A stretch of 64,000 bases of DNA from JACKBK01 sp963707275 (GTDB taxonomy: Bacteria > Chloroflexota > Anaerolineae > JAAEKA01): positions 186,001 through 250,000 of the forward strand of contig CAVPPH010000013.1 of the NCBI GenBank assembly GCA_963707275.1, read 5' to 3'. Shown here piece by piece: positions 10,221 to 21,813 of the stretch. The notes below the pieces were generated by a model. That model was not told the origin of the DNA. It ran no database searches and worked only from the letters and a program-made list of their open reading frames with translations. The position numbers and the translations under genes were made by a program. Each line of letters begins with the position of its first letter. The first letter of the stretch is position 1.

Positions 10221-13013
10221 ATGCAACTGGTTGCTTTGTCCTGGTTTCCCCTGATCATAGTTCGGTCCTTTCTTTGCGCCGCGCTGCTGTTGCCTGCGAC
10301 GGCGGCGGGCCAGGCCTCACAATCGATCCCTGCCGAATTCTCCTGCGCGGATGTGACCCAAATCTCGCCGGCCGAGTGCGAGGCGTTGGTCGCGCTGTAC
10401 AACGCCACCGACGGGCCAAACTGGCAGGACAACAGCGGCTGGCTCGCGACAAATGCGCCGTGTGATTGGCATGGAGTGTTTTGCTCTAGCACAAACGAAC
10501 AGTACATTCAGGTCATCTTCTTGGAGACCAACAACTTGACGGGACATGTCCCTCCGGAAATTGGCAATCTGGTACGGCTAGAAGATCTCCGACTGAACGG
10601 GAATCATCTCAGTAGTCTGCCGGCAGAGATCGGCAACCTGACAAATCTCAAGCACCTTGGTCTGTCCAGCAATCAACTGGGCAGCTTGCCGCCAGAAATC
10701 GGCGACCTGACGAATCTAGAGAATCTTTGGCTGTATGGAAATCGATTGATCGATTTGCCGCCAGAAATCGACGGACTGATTAGTCTGGAGGTTCTCGACC
10801 TGTCCCAAAATCGATTGATCGATCTCCCGCCAGAAATCAGTAGCCTGATTAGTTTGGAGAAACTGTACCTATCTTACAATCGATTGAACACCCTCCCGCC
10901 AGATTTCAGCGACCTGATCACTCTGAGAGAACTCGACCTATCCGATAATCATCTGGGCGCCCTCGCGCCAGATTTCATCAGCCTGGTCAATCTGGAGGAA
11001 CTCAACTTATCCGAAAATCAACTGAAAACCCTCCCGCCAGGTTTCAGCAGTTTGAACAGGCTTCGGGAACTCGACCTATCTTACAATCAACTGACCGCCG
11101 TCCCATCGGAGCTCGGCAATCTGCCCTATCTGCGTGTGCTTTCGTTGTCCAGCAATCTACTGAACAGCCTGCCATCGGAACTCACTGCCTTGACCAATCT
11201 GAGGTATCTCCATCTATCCGACAACTTGTTGACCGACCTGCCGCCCGGGTTCAGGAACTTTTCCGATCTATATGAACTTGACTTGAGCCAGAACCAGCTG
11301 ACCAGCCTGCCGCCAGAGTTCGGCGCTTTGCCGGACCTGAGCTTTCTCCACTTGAACGGCAACCAACTGCGCAGCTTGCCCGCAGAGCTCGGCAATCTGC
11401 CGAAATTGACAGAACTGGAGCTGCAAGACAACCAACTGATCAGTCTGCCACCGGAGTTCAGCAACCTATCCAAATTGAGCGGTCTCTACCTGTACAACAA
11501 CCAACTGAGCAGTATGCCGCCAGAGTTCGGCAACCTTCCCAAATTGAGCGCTCTCTACCTTTCAGGCAACCAACTGCGCAGCCTGCCACCGGAGTTCGCC
11601 AATCTCCAAAGAATGGTCTACCTCGATCTATCCGGCAACCCGTTGGGCAGTCTACCGCCAGAGATATTCAACCTTCCCAACCTCTATCGCCTCCGCTTGT
11701 CAGAAACCCAACTGAGCAGCATTCCACCGGAGATCGGCAACCTGAGCAGCCTGTATTCTCTCGATCTGTCCGGCAACCAACTGCGAAGTCTACCACCGGA
11801 GGTCGGCAACCTATTCGAACTAAGAGACCTCGATTTGTCTCACAATCAGTGGATCAGCCTGCCGGCGGAACTATGGAATCTGACCGGTCTTTGGGCACTT
11901 GATCTGTCTGGTAATCGGATGCGCAGCATTCCACCGGAGATTTTCAACCTCACCGATTTGACGAGACTCGTTTTGGCGGACAACCAACTGAGCAGTGTTT
12001 TGCCGGAGGTCGGCAACCTGCTCGACCTGAGAAACCTGGATCTCTCCTACAACCCGCAAGTCAGCTTACCTGCCGAATTATGGAATCTGCCCAACCTGCA
12101 GCGGCTTGCACTGGCTGGCAATCAAATGGACAGCATACCATCAGAGGTATTCGACCATTCCAATCTGATACAACTCGATTTGGCGGACAATCAACTGAGC
12201 AGCCTGCCGCCAGAGATCGGCGACCTAAGCGGATTGAATACCATCGACCTGTCAAAAAACCAGTTGAGCGTTTTGCCAGCGGAGTTTTGGAACTTGACTG
12301 GTCTGCGGCACCTGTATTTGGCTCAGAACCAACTTAGCAACTTGCCGCCGGAGGCCGGTAACCTGGCCGGCCTGTATCTTCTCGATCTGTCCGCCAACCA
12401 ACTGACCAATCTACCACCGGAAATTAGCAATCCGCAATTCCTGTCGACGCTGTCTCTGTCAGGCAATCAACTGAGTGAGTTGCCGCCAGGAGTCGGCAAT
12501 CTATCTAATCTACGCTATCTCTACTTGTCTGAAAACCGATTCGGCGGCCCCCTGCCAGAAACCCTGCTGGATCTGCATCTGTGGGCCTTCCACTTCGCGA
12601 ATACCGATTGGTGTGAGCCGGATGAGGAGCTTTTCCATCGCTGGCTAGCTCGTAGCCACGACCTGGAAAGCACGAACATGACCTGCGGCGTACAGCCGCT
12701 GGAGGGGAGCGTGTGGCACGACGTGAACCAGAATGGGCAGTGGGACCCCGACGAGACGGGATTGGAGGGGATCACTATCTACCTGCGAGATGGCGACGAT
12801 GGTCAACGGCGGGTGTTCAGCGACGAGGATGGCGGGTATCGCTTCGAGACGGTGCAGGCGGGCAACTATTTGGTGACCGCGTTCGATCCCAGAGCCTTTT
12901 ATCTGGCGACGACGATTTCTGTCAGTGTCACCGATATCGAGCCGGCTCTGGCGCCACCCATGAGCTTGTTTGAAGCGCCGGTGCATCGGTATCTGCCGTT
13001 GATTCGGTATTGA
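10221..13013 (+). CDS. Secreted leucine-rich-repeat protein with C-terminal SdrD-B-like domain
   Basis: About 930 residues. The start at 10221 follows GGAGGG and gives a signal peptide (hydrophobic LVALSWFPLIIVRSFLCAAL). An N-terminal cap follows (CADVTQ, ECEALVALYNATDGPNW, CDWHGVFC), as in plant-type LRR proteins. About 29 repeats of 23 residues come next (10545-12560), pattern LPPEIGNLxxLxxLDLSxNQL. A C-terminal Cys cap (WCEPDEEL, MTC), an SdrD-B-like beta domain (GSVWHDVNQNGQWDPDETGL, DEDGGYRFETVQAGNYLV) and the tail HRYLPLIRY, frequent in exported Chloroflexota proteins, complete it. It is probably exported and binds a protein or glycan. No sortase or membrane anchor is seen. Intact, unlike its neighbours; it may share regulation with hox. 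Confidence 0.9.
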   Translation: MQLVALSWFPLIIVRSFLCAALLLPATAAGQASQSIPAEFSCADVTQISPAECEALVALYNATDGPNWQDNSGWLATNAPCDWHGVFCSSTNEQYIQVIFLETNNLTGHVPPEIGNLVRLEDLRLNGNHLSSLPAEIGNLTNLKHLGLSSNQLGSLPPEIGDLTNLENLWLYGNRLIDLPPEIDGLISLEVLDLSQNRLIDLPPEISSLISLEKLYLSYNRLNTLPPDFSDLITLRELDLSDNHLGALAPDFISLVNLEELNLSENQLKTLPPGFSSLNRLRELDLSYNQLTAVPSELGNLPYLRVLSLSSNLLNSLPSELTALTNLRYLHLSDNLLTDLPPGFRNFSDLYELDLSQNQLTSLPPEFGALPDLSFLHLNGNQLRSLPAELGNLPKLTELELQDNQLISLPPEFSNLSKLSGLYLYNNQLSSMPPEFGNLPKLSALYLSGNQLRSLPPEFANLQRMVYLDLSGNPLGSLPPEIFNLPNLYRLRLSETQLSSIPPEIGNLSSLYSLDLSGNQLRSLPPEVGNLFELRDLDLSHNQWISLPAELWNLTGLWALDLSGNRMRSIPPEIFNLTDLTRLVLADNQLSSVLPEVGNLLDLRNLDLSYNPQVSLPAELWNLPNLQRLALAGNQMDSIPSEVFDHSNLIQLDLADNQLSSLPPEIGDLSGLNTIDLSKNQLSVLPAEFWNLTGLRHLYLAQNQLSNLPPEAGNLAGLYLLDLSANQLTNLPPEISNPQFLSTLSLSGNQLSELPPGVGNLSNLRYLYLSENRFGGPLPETLLDLHLWAFHFANTDWCEPDEELFHRWLARSHDLESTNMTCGVQPLEGSVWHDVNQNGQWDPDETGLEGITIYLRDGDDGQRRVFSDEDGGYRFETVQAGNYLVTAFDPRAFYLATTISVSVTDIEPALAPPMSLFEAPVHRYLPLIRY

Positions 13014-13074
13014 GTTTTGCCGTCCGTGAGATCTGTGTAATCCGTGACCAAAACCTGTAAGCTCTTGCCCTTCG
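13014..13074. repeat. Short ATCCGTG-type repeat between converging LRR and fdhA genes
   Basis: GTTTTG at 13016 and CAAAAC near 13052 flank CCGTCCGTGAGATCTGTGTA and ATCCGTGACC. It can form a weak hairpin between two convergent genes and may serve as a bidirectional terminator. Similar ATCCGT words occur at 44583-44695. Confidence 0.4.
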
Positions 13075-16010
13075 TCACCGAGACTGAATTGGCTCCTCCA
13101 CCTTCTCCAACCGCACCGCGGTCACCTTGAACTCCGGTATCTTGGCCACCGGGTCCAGGTGCTCGGCGCTGGTCAGCCAGTTGACCGACGGAGGCGGGGA
13201 AGTGGAAGGTGCTGAAGACCAGGCCGCGCGAGACGCGGCCGTTCAACTGCGCCTTGGCCTCGACCTCGCCGCGGCGCGAGATGACCCGCACCATGTCGCC
13301 GTCGCGCACGCCCAGCTTCTGCGCGTCCTCCAGGCTGATCTCCACCAGCGCCTCGGGGTAGACGGCCAGCAGGCCCTCGGCCGCGCCGCGTCATCTCGCC
13401 GCCGTGCCAGTGGTAGATCACCCGGCCGGTGGTCAGGATGAGGGGGTATTCGTCGTCGGGCTGCTCGGCCGGCGGGATGTGATCGACCGCGGCGAAGCGG
13501 CCCTTGCCGCGGCTGAACTTGCCGGCGTGCAGGATCGGCGTGCCGGGGTGGTTGACGTCGGGCACCGGCCATTGCAAGCGCGCGCCGGCCTCCAGCCGCC
13601 GGTAGGTCACCCCGCCGTAGATCGGCGTCAGCGCGTTGATCTCGTCCATCGCGTCTTCGGGGGTGTCGTATTCCCAGTCCGCCCAGGGCGCATCGGGGTC
13701 CGGCGTCGGCCGCGCCCAGCGCCAGCAGGCGCTCGGCCAGTTGCTTGACGATCCACGAGTCGCGTCTGCGCCTCGCCCGGCGGCTCGACGGCCTTGCGCA
13801 CCCGCTGGATGCGCCGCTCGGTGTTGGTGAACGTCCCTTCCTTCTCGGCAAAGGCGGCCGCCGGCAGGATCACGTCGGCGAAGTGGCAGGTCTCGCTGAA
13901 GAACAGCTCCTGCACCACGATGAACTCGGTGCGGTCCAGCGAGTGCTGCACGTGGTTGCAGATCGGGGTCGCTGACCATCGGGTTCTCGCCGATGACGTA
14001 GAGGCAGCGCACATCGCCGCGCTCGGCGCCGTCCAGCATCTCGGTCACCGTCAGGCCGACCTTGTCGGAGAGCGGCACGCCCCAGGCGGCCTCGAATTTC
14101 TCCCGCACCGCCGGCAGCGTCACGTTCTGGTAGCCGGTGTAGACGTTGGGCAGCCCGCCCATGTCGCAGGCGCCCTGGACGTTGTTCTGGCCGCGCAGCG
14201 GGTTGACGCCGCCGCCGGCCACGCCCATGTTGCCCAGCAGCATCTGCAGGTTGGCGCACGACATGACGTTGGCGACGCCGGTGGTGTGCTGGGTGATGCC
14301 CATCGCGTAGAGCAGCGCGCCCGGCCGGTTCTCGGCCATCATGCGCGCCGCCTGCTCGATCTTCTCCGCGGGCACGCCGGTGATCTCGGCTGGCGACTTC
14401 GGGCGTGTACTTCTCGACGCGTCGCTTCGAACTCCTCGAAACCCTCGGTGCGCTCCTCGATGAAGCTCGTCGTCCTGCCAGCCCTCGCGCAGGATGACGT
14501 GCATCAGCCCGTTGAGCAGGGCGATGTCGGTGCCGGGCGGTGGCGCAGATGCAGATGTCGGCGTAGCTCGGCGATGTCGATGCGCCGCGGGTCGGCCACG
14601 ATCAGCTTGGCGCCGCGCTGGCGCTTCGCGCGCCGGATCTTGGTGCCGATGACCGGGTGGTTCTCGGTGGTGTTGCTGCCGATGATGAAGATGCAGCGGC
14701 TGTCGTCGGCGAGATCGCGGATCGAGTTGGTCATGGCGCCGCTGCCGAAGGATGTCACCAGACCGGTGACGGTGCTGCTGTGTCAGAGACCGGGCGCAGT
14801 GGTCGATGCTGTTGGTGCCGAGCAGCTGGCGGGTCAGCTTGGCGAAGAGGAAGTTCTCCTCGTTGGTGCACTTGGCCGAGGCCAGCACCGCGAAGGCGTC
14901 GCCGCCGTGCGCCTTCTTCTCGGCCGCGAACTTGCCGCGCCACCACGTCCAGCGCGGTGTCCCAGTCGGTTTCGATGAAGGTGTCGCGGTAGACTAGGGA
15001 TCGGCATGGGTGGCCGGGTGACACGGTGACGGCATGCGTTGCGTCGCTGCCATTCGCCATCTGTCAGCTTGTCGCCTTGTCAGCCTTGTCGGCTACGCGA
15101 CCGCCACTCGCCGCTGTTCACCTGCTCCTCAACGCCGCGTCAGCCACTTGCGCGCGCACCAGCGGCCGCGTCAGCCGGTCCGGGTTGTGGACATAATCGT
15201 AGCCGTAGCGGCCCTTGACGCAGAGCGCCATGCCGTTGACCGGGGCATCCTGCGCGCTGGTGACGCGCACGATCTTGCCGTCGCGCACGTTGAGGTCGAA
15301 GTTGCAGCCGACGCCGCAGTAGGAGCAGGTGGTGCGCACCTTTGTCGACCTGGTTGGCGCGTCCCTTGCCGCAGGCTCATCTTGTCGTACAGCGCGCCGA
15401 CGGGGCAGTAGGCGACGCACTGGCCGCAGCTTTCGCAGCGCGCATCCAGCAGCATCTGGTCCGCGCCCGCCACCAGCTTGTCTGGCAAAGCCGCGATGGG
15501 CAAAGCTCCACACGTCCCGGTTCTGGATCTCGCCGCAGGCGCGGATGCAGCGGCTGCACAGGATGCACTTGTTGCGGTCGATGAAGATGAACGGGTTGGG
15601 ATCGGGGTCGATGGGCTAGTCGTGGCGCTGGCCGTTGTGTTCCGGCCACTGGCACGTCGTAGTCGTAGACCAGGTCCTGCAGCTCGCAGTCGCCGGCCAC
15701 CTCGCAGCGTCATGCAGTCGTTGGGGTGGTCGGTCAGCAGCATCTCCAGCACGAACTTGCGCGTAGCCACCGCGTCCGCGCTCATGGTGTCGACCACCAT
15801 GCCCTCGACCACCGGCGTCGTGCAGGCGGTCTGCAAGCCGCGCGCGCCCTTGACCGACACCACGCACATCCGGCACGCGCCGACGTTGCTCAGGTCGGGG
15901 TGGTGGCAGAGCGTGGGGATCTCGATGCCAGCCAGCCGCGCGGCTTCCAGAATGGTCGCGCCGTCAGGGGCGGAACAGGTTCGATTGTTGATGGTTAGCG
16001 TTGCAGGCAT
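13075..16010 (-). CDS. fdhA: Formate dehydrogenase alpha subunit FdhA, predicted selenoprotein, frame-broken
   Basis: Molybdopterin formate dehydrogenase fused to a HoxU/NuoG-like N-terminus. From the N-terminus: [2Fe-2S] (CHHPDLSNVGACRMC), His-Cys region (DHPNDC), two [4Fe-4S] sites (CILCSRCIRAC, CESCGQCVAYCPVGAL), then CSYCGVGCNFDLNV, TNEENFLFAKLTRQLLGTNS and IDHCAR. One extra base precedes L-UGA-HSSTVTGL. Then come GSGAMTNSIRDLAD, IIGSNTTENHPVIG, CANLQMLLGNMGVAGGGVNP and CLYVIGENPMVSDPD. The end, VTAVRLEKVEEPIQSR then TGA at 13075, requires the last frame change. TGA 14783-14785 aligns with the active-site Cys/Sec. Two further in-frame TGAs (15064, 15118) lie in a linker with a tandem repeat. 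About 978 residues and at least eight breaks. Third gene after NuoE- and NuoF-like partners. Confidence 0.88.
14754..14785 (-). promoter_or_regulatory. Putative Sec UGA codon and bacterial SECIS hairpin in fdhA
   Basis: Read on the minus strand, TGA (14783-14785) is followed by 18 bases and then GGTCT. That loop closes the 6-bp stem GTCACC/GGTGAC (14754-14770). E. coli fdhF has the same 18-base spacing from UGA to the GGUCU apical loop that SelB contacts. Gly-Leu codons after the active site partly force GGTCT, but the perfect flanking stem is additional. The selA, selB and selC genes are not in this window. Confidence 0.75.
15063..15094. repeat. Degenerate GACAAGGC tandem repeat inside the fdhA linker
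   Basis: On the minus strand GACAAGGCT, GACAAGGC, GACAAGCT and GACAGAT follow one another. They lie in the linker between the Fe-S domain (RLTRPLVRAQVA) and FIETDWDTALD. The linker keeps frame across the repeat but has TGA at 15118-15120 and 15064-15066. It could be a small insertion or an error-rich stretch. Confidence 0.55.
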
Positions 16011-16126
16011 AGCAGTCCTGTCTGTTTTCGTGTAGCTACTTCGTGCGCAGGCGTGAAAAGCATGTCTTCGCAATACTGCAATTCGTGTATTCGTGGTGCG
16101 CTAGCATTCGTGGATGGCCGCGGCGG

Positions 16127-17983
<1,857 letters not shown>

Positions 17984-17996
17984 GCATCGATCCTTT

Positions 17997-18500
17997 TCAC
18001 GCGCCTTCGATCTGTTTCTTGACGGTTCGCAGCAGCATCTCCTGGCGCAGCCGGCCCACAACTTCGCCGTTCAGCACAGCCACCGGTGCCAGCGCGCACG
18101 ATCCCAGGCAGTAGACGATCTCAACGGTTAGCTCGCCGTCCGGCGTGGTTTCGCCCGGTCCGACGTGATAGCGATCTTCCAGCGCGGTCATCAGCACGGG
18201 CGTGCCCTTGACGTGACAGGCCGTTCCATCGCATAGCTTCAGGATGTGCCGGCCGCGCCGCTCGAGGAAAAACTGAGCGTAAAAGGTCGCGACGCCGTAG
18301 ACCTTGCTGACTGAGAGCCCCAGCCTGCTGGCTATCAGCTTCAGCACTTCCCTGGGCAGGAAGTTGTAGAGTTCCTGCGCGTTTTGCAGGATCGGGATCA
18401 GCGCGCCGTGATCGCCTCCGTAGGTCGCGAAGATTGGTTCCATCAGTGCGAGATCGATGCTGTCGGGCGACGTGACGACGTTGGTGGCGTCGTTGCTCAT
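17997..18500 (-). CDS. NuoE/HydC-like [2Fe-2S] subunit of the formate dehydrogenase
   Basis: Thioredoxin-fold electron carrier, 167 residues and intact. It has VYGVATFYAQFFLERRGRH, CDGTACHVKGT and CLGSCALAPVAVLNGEVVG, giving four cluster ligands. First gene of the nuoE-nuoF-fdhA operon. Start at 18500; GGAGG lies just upstream on the minus strand (GGCGGAGGCAACCC before ATG). Paralogous to HoxE at 9161. Confidence 0.93.
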   Translation of the reverse strand: MSNDATNVVTSPDSIDLALMEPIFATYGGDHGALIPILQNAQELYNFLPREVLKLIASRLGLSVSKVYGVATFYAQFFLERRGRHILKLCDGTACHVKGTPVLMTALEDRYHVGPGETTPDGELTVEIVYCLGSCALAPVAVLNGEVVGRLRQEMLLRTVKKQIEGA

Positions 18501-18636
18501 GGGTTGCCTCCGCCATGGCTTGCAAAGGTACTTTTCGGCTCACTCTGTCGCGTCACTCTCGCGGACGCGGGAGTCCATCGCTCGTGATGTGTGGATTTCT
18601 GCATCCGCAGGGGCGACGGGCGAGCAGCTATGTCCC

Positions 18637-18678
18637 ACTATACCAGCAGAAAAGCAGCGCCGCCATGATTCATGTCAT
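18637..18678 (-). promoter_or_regulatory. Candidate CRP/FNR-type class II promoter of the formate dehydrogenase operon
   Basis: ATGAT-TCAT-GTCAT at 18665-18678, with minus-strand TATAGT at 18637-18642; centre-to-centre distance 32 bp. Predicted transcription start is near 18630, giving a leader of about 130 bases to the NuoE-like gene. The word and geometry match 10003, 10084 and 40185. Confidence 0.6.
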
Positions 18679-18703
18679 GTTTTCGCCCGCAGTGTTGCGC
18701 GGA

Positions 18704-18732
18704 TTGACAGGCATTCCCGCCTTCGGTACAAT
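18704..18732 (+). promoter_or_regulatory. Sigma-70-type promoter for the cyanophycinase-like gene
   Basis: TTGACA (18704-18709), 17-bp spacer, TACAAT (18727-18732), about 50 bases before the ATG at 18784. The ATGAT-N4-GTCAT palindrome is centred near -67 relative to this start, so it might also act here from a class I position. Confidence 0.7.
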
Positions 18733-18783
18733 AAACCCTGCCTGCCGCTAAGCAGGTCACGTTGCAGGCCCACGAAAGCATTC

Positions 18784-19623
18784 ATGTCTCCTTCACCAGT
18801 TCCTGACGGCTACGTCCGCGGCCCGATATTCTACGACGGTGGCGCCGAGGACAGCGTCTATAACGAATACGCGCGCTATGCCTTCTGGAACCTGGCGGGT
18901 GGCTACGGCGCGCGCATCGTTGTCCTGACCACCAACCGCGGCGCGACCGAGGCCGACTATGGCTACACGGCTGCGTTCCAGGCGCTGGAAGCGGCCAGTG
19001 TGCGGCTGGTGGTGGTCGGCGATCGGTCGGCGGGCTACGACAAGTCGGTTATTCACCACATCGAGCACAGCACGGCGGTCTTCCTGTCGGGCGGGCACCC
19101 GCTGCGCTGGTCGACGACCATCGGCGGCACGCCGCTGGCGACCGCCATCCGCCGCGCCAATGCGTGCGGCAAAGCGGTCGGCGCGGTCGGCGGCTCAGCG
19201 GCTTTTCTCGGCAACCACATGTTGGTTTACGACGAGCAGCCGCTGCCGCGCATGGCGCCGGGGCTGGGGTTGACCAACCGCATTCTGGTGGCTGCGCATT
19301 TCGACGGCGCCCAGTATGGCCATTTGCTGCAAATGGCCATTGCCAGCAACCCGTATGTGCTGGGAATCGGTCTTTCTGATCAGGCCGCGTTTATCCGCCG
19401 CGCTGACACGATGATCGAGGTGGTCGGGCTCGCCAGCCTCTACCTGGTGGACGGCCAGGCAATGACCTCGACCAACGTGCAGAGCTGGAAGCCAGGCCAG
19501 GCGTTCGTGGCTGACGGGATGCGGTCGCTGGAGTTGCAGCCCGACTATCGGTTCGATCTGGAGACACGTGAGGTTCGGTCGCCTGAGATCAACCTGCCGA
19601 TGCCGGTCCGCAGCTCGTTATAG
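18784..19623 (+). CDS. Cyanophycinase-like peptidase (family S51)
   Basis: Serine peptidase-fold protein of the cyanophycinase/dipeptidase E group, 279 residues. Cyanophycinase releases Asp-Arg dipeptides from cyanophycin; the substrate here is unproven. The nucleophile elbow is AVGGSAAFLG (Ser in the GxSA context). Other conserved parts are YDGGAEDSVYNEYAR, RIVVLTTNRGA, VFLSGGHPLRW and HFDGAQYGHLLQMAI. No signal peptide, so cytoplasmic. No cyanophycin synthetase is in the window. Possible start codons upstream in frame lie in the promoter region, so ATG 18784 is preferred. Confidence 0.7.
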   Translation: MSPSPVPDGYVRGPIFYDGGAEDSVYNEYARYAFWNLAGGYGARIVVLTTNRGATEADYGYTAAFQALEAASVRLVVVGDRSAGYDKSVIHHIEHSTAVFLSGGHPLRWSTTIGGTPLATAIRRANACGKAVGAVGGSAAFLGNHMLVYDEQPLPRMAPGLGLTNRILVAAHFDGAQYGHLLQMAIASNPYVLGIGLSDQAAFIRRADTMIEVVGLASLYLVDGQAMTSTNVQSWKPGQAFVADGMRSLELQPDYRFDLETREVRSPEINLPMPVRSSL

Positions 19624-19650
19624 TGTTCTGTACTGATTCTGGAGTTACCC

Positions 19651-19950
19651 ATGCTGCAAACAGGTGCTGATGTTGCCACGCTGATTATCGTTTTTCAGTT
19701 CATGATCCTGATTATCATCACGCTGGCCGTGACGGCCGCTGCGATGTACAGCATGATCATGCTCAATCGCAAGATCAAGGAAATCATGCCGATGGTGCAG
19801 TATCGTTCGCGCCAGTTGGCAGAGACCACCGACAAGATCAGCAACAAAGCCGCCAGCCCGTTCATTGCGATGGAAGCCGGGCAGGCCAAGCGGAAAGCAG
19901 AGCGAGATCACGTACTCGCATCATTACGGAGGAAAAAGGATAAATCTTGA
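19651..19950 (+). CDS. Small single-span membrane protein with coiled tail
   Basis: 99 residues, start after GGAG. Residues about 8-38 are strongly hydrophobic (VATLIIVFQFMILIIITLAV), followed by NRKIKEIMPMVQYRSRQLAE, a charged likely helical stretch, and a basic tail KRKAERDHVLASLRRKKDKS. It resembles short DUF948/YtxH-neighbour proteins. The next small membrane gene overlaps or abuts it, so they probably form an operon. No function assigned. Confidence 0.6.
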   Translation: MLQTGADVATLIIVFQFMILIIITLAVTAAAMYSMIMLNRKIKEIMPMVQYRSRQLAETTDKISNKAASPFIAMEAGQAKRKAERDHVLASLRRKKDKS

Positions 19951-20179
19951 CAAACGCTTGCCGTTTCCCATTGGAATTCCACTAGGTGCAGTGGTCGGCG
20001 CAGTGATCGGAGCCACCGCAGCAGGGTTGCTTGTTGCCACACGCCGCGCGCGCTCGGGCAATGAGCTTGTGGCTCACTCGCCCAGCGTGGCCGACTTCGT
20101 CCGTTTCGCCTTCGCCGCCTGGGCGCTGATCCAGATCGCCAACGGTTTTCTAGGCAGCAAGAAGGACGACGCGGCTTAG
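19865..20179 (+). CDS. Small membrane protein, start uncertain
   Basis: The C-terminal part is convincing: IGIPLGAVVGAVIGATAAGL is a glycine-rich membrane helix followed by ATRRARSGNELVAHS and FAAWALIQIANGFLGSKKDD. The ATG at 19865 overlaps the previous gene by 86 bases in another frame. A TTG at 19958 lies 25 bases after GGAGG (19928) and would give a 73-residue protein beginning before PFPIGIPLG. The shorter form is more likely. Function unknown; it could be an envelope stress or YtxH-like protein. Confidence 0.5.
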   Translation: MRWKPGRPSGKQSEITYSHHYGGKRINLDKRLPFPIGIPLGAVVGAVIGATAAGLLVATRRARSGNELVAHSPSVADFVRFAFAAWALIQIANGFLGSKKDDAA

Positions 20180-20203
20180 CGTCCGTTTGGCCAAACATGG
20201 TCG

Positions 20204-20252
20204 GCCCCGCCGGCGCTGGAAGCACATCTTTCGCGCCTCGGCGGGGCTTTTC
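20204..20252 (+). terminator. Rho-independent terminator
   Basis: GCCCCGCC (20204-20211) pairs with GGCGGGGC (20240-20247) and is followed by TTTT. It ends the small membrane-protein operon. Confidence 0.75.
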
Positions 20253-20452
20253 GTTGCCTTGTGCGGGTATGAACTTGTGAAATGCCCCTGACCAAATTAT
20301 AATGAAATTCGTCATGACCAGTGTGTGAGACCGAAAGATCAGACAGTTGTCACCAGTTCGCGAACAGCCGTTGACTGTCGCTTGCAGGCGTACATCATCA
20401 TTCCCCGGATCAATATGTCGAACAGGATCATACTCTAATGGAGGAGGACCAG

Positions 20453-21813
20453 GTGAATTCTGGCAATGAGGCAGGCAATCTTGTAGCGGTCGTGGGCGCA
20501 GGCCCGGCCGGCATCTACGCGTCCAAGCAACTGGCGGACGCTGGCGTCCGGGTCGTGCTGCTGAACCGCGATATCAAGCCCGGTGGGCTGGCAGAATATG
20601 GCATCTATCACGACAAGTACAAGATGAAGGAAGGCCTGCGCAAGCAGTTTCGCCAGATTCTCGCCAATCCCAACATCCACTATTTCGGCAATGTCACCGT
20701 CGGGGCGGCCGGGACCCTGTCCCTGCAAGACCTGCGCGATCTGGGCTGCCAGGCAATCCTGGTCACCGTCGGCGCGCAGGGCACCAAGTGGTTGGGGCTG
20801 CCGGGCGAAGAGTTGCAGGGCGTCTACCACGCCAAAGATATCGTCTACCACTACAACCAGTTGCCTCCCTTCAGCCAGGAGGAGTTCCACATCGGCCGCC
20901 GCGCGGCGTTGATCGGCGTCGGCAACGTCATGGTGGACGTGGCTCACTGGCTGGTGCGCGACCTGAAGATCGACGAGGTGGTTGCCGTGGCCCGCCGCGG
21001 CCCGGCCGAGGTCAAGTTCACCAAGAAGGAGATGGAAAGCGTCGTTGCCAACCTTGACGTACCGGCGCTGGATGCCGAGATCGCGCGCGTCGCCCCGCTG
21101 ATGCTCGACGTCGGCCAGGACCCCACCCAGGCACGCGACTTCATCCTCTCGGCGCAGGCCAAGGGCGAGCCGGCCACGTCCGACACGGTCCTTCGTTTCG
21201 AGTTTCTCAGCTCGCCAACTGCCATTGTGGACGACGGTCACGGGCGGGTCGGCGGGCTGGAGGTGGAGGACACGAAGCTGGTGCCGCGCAACGGCGACAC
21301 CAGGCGCGCGGGCTGGGCACACGCCGCGTGCTGGAGGTGGACACCGTGGTCTTCTGCATCGGCGACCGGGTGGATGACGAACTGGGCCTGCCGGTGGAGT
21401 GGAACGAGTTCGTCAAGAACCCTGCGCCGCGCTACTCGGCTGACGGCGTTTCCTACGAGGCCTACGACCCCGCGGCCGCGGCGCCCATCGAGGGCGTTTT
21501 CGTGGCTGGTTGGGCCAGGAAGGCCAGCGACGGGCTGGTGGGCGTGGCGCGCAAGGATGGCACGCTGGGGGCCGACTCATTGCTGCGCTACCTGGCGACG
21601 CAGCCAACGCTGGACGCCGATCAGATCCACCAGCGCGAGCAGCGGTTGATCCAGCGTCTGGCGCAATCCAGTGAGCCAGTGGTGCGTAAGGCCGACTGGC
21701 AGCGTCTCGAAGAGACAGAGCAGGCGGAAGCTGACCGGCAGGGTCTGGAGTCGTTCAAGTACGGCTCCAACGAAGAGATGCTGGCGGCCATGGGAATGAC
21801 GCAGTCGGCCTGA
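20453..21813 (+). CDS. FprA-type ferredoxin/adrenodoxin-NADP reductase, one frame break
   Basis: FAD enzyme of the adrenodoxin-reductase family, exchanging electrons between NADP(H) and a ferredoxin. The GTG at 20453 is preferred over ATG 20438 because GGAGGAGG (20440-20447) sits 5 bases before it and overlaps the ATG. It has VAVVGAGPAGIYASKQLADA (FAD), GGLAEYGIYHDKYKMKEGL, KWLGLPGEELQGVYHAKDIV, AALIGVGNVMVDVAHWLV (NADP) and GVFVAGWARKASDGLVG. One indel near 21300 separates VPRNGDTRRAG from RVLEVDTVVFCIGDRVDD. About 453 residues, slightly longer than usual through the C-terminal tail RQGLESFKYGSNEEMLAAM. Confidence 0.85.

Noticed and set aside
20302..20315. ATGAA-ATTC-GTCAT upstream of the FprA-like gene as a fifth regulon site
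   Set aside because: One mismatch in the half-site and no -10-like hexamer at 32-33 bp on either strand.
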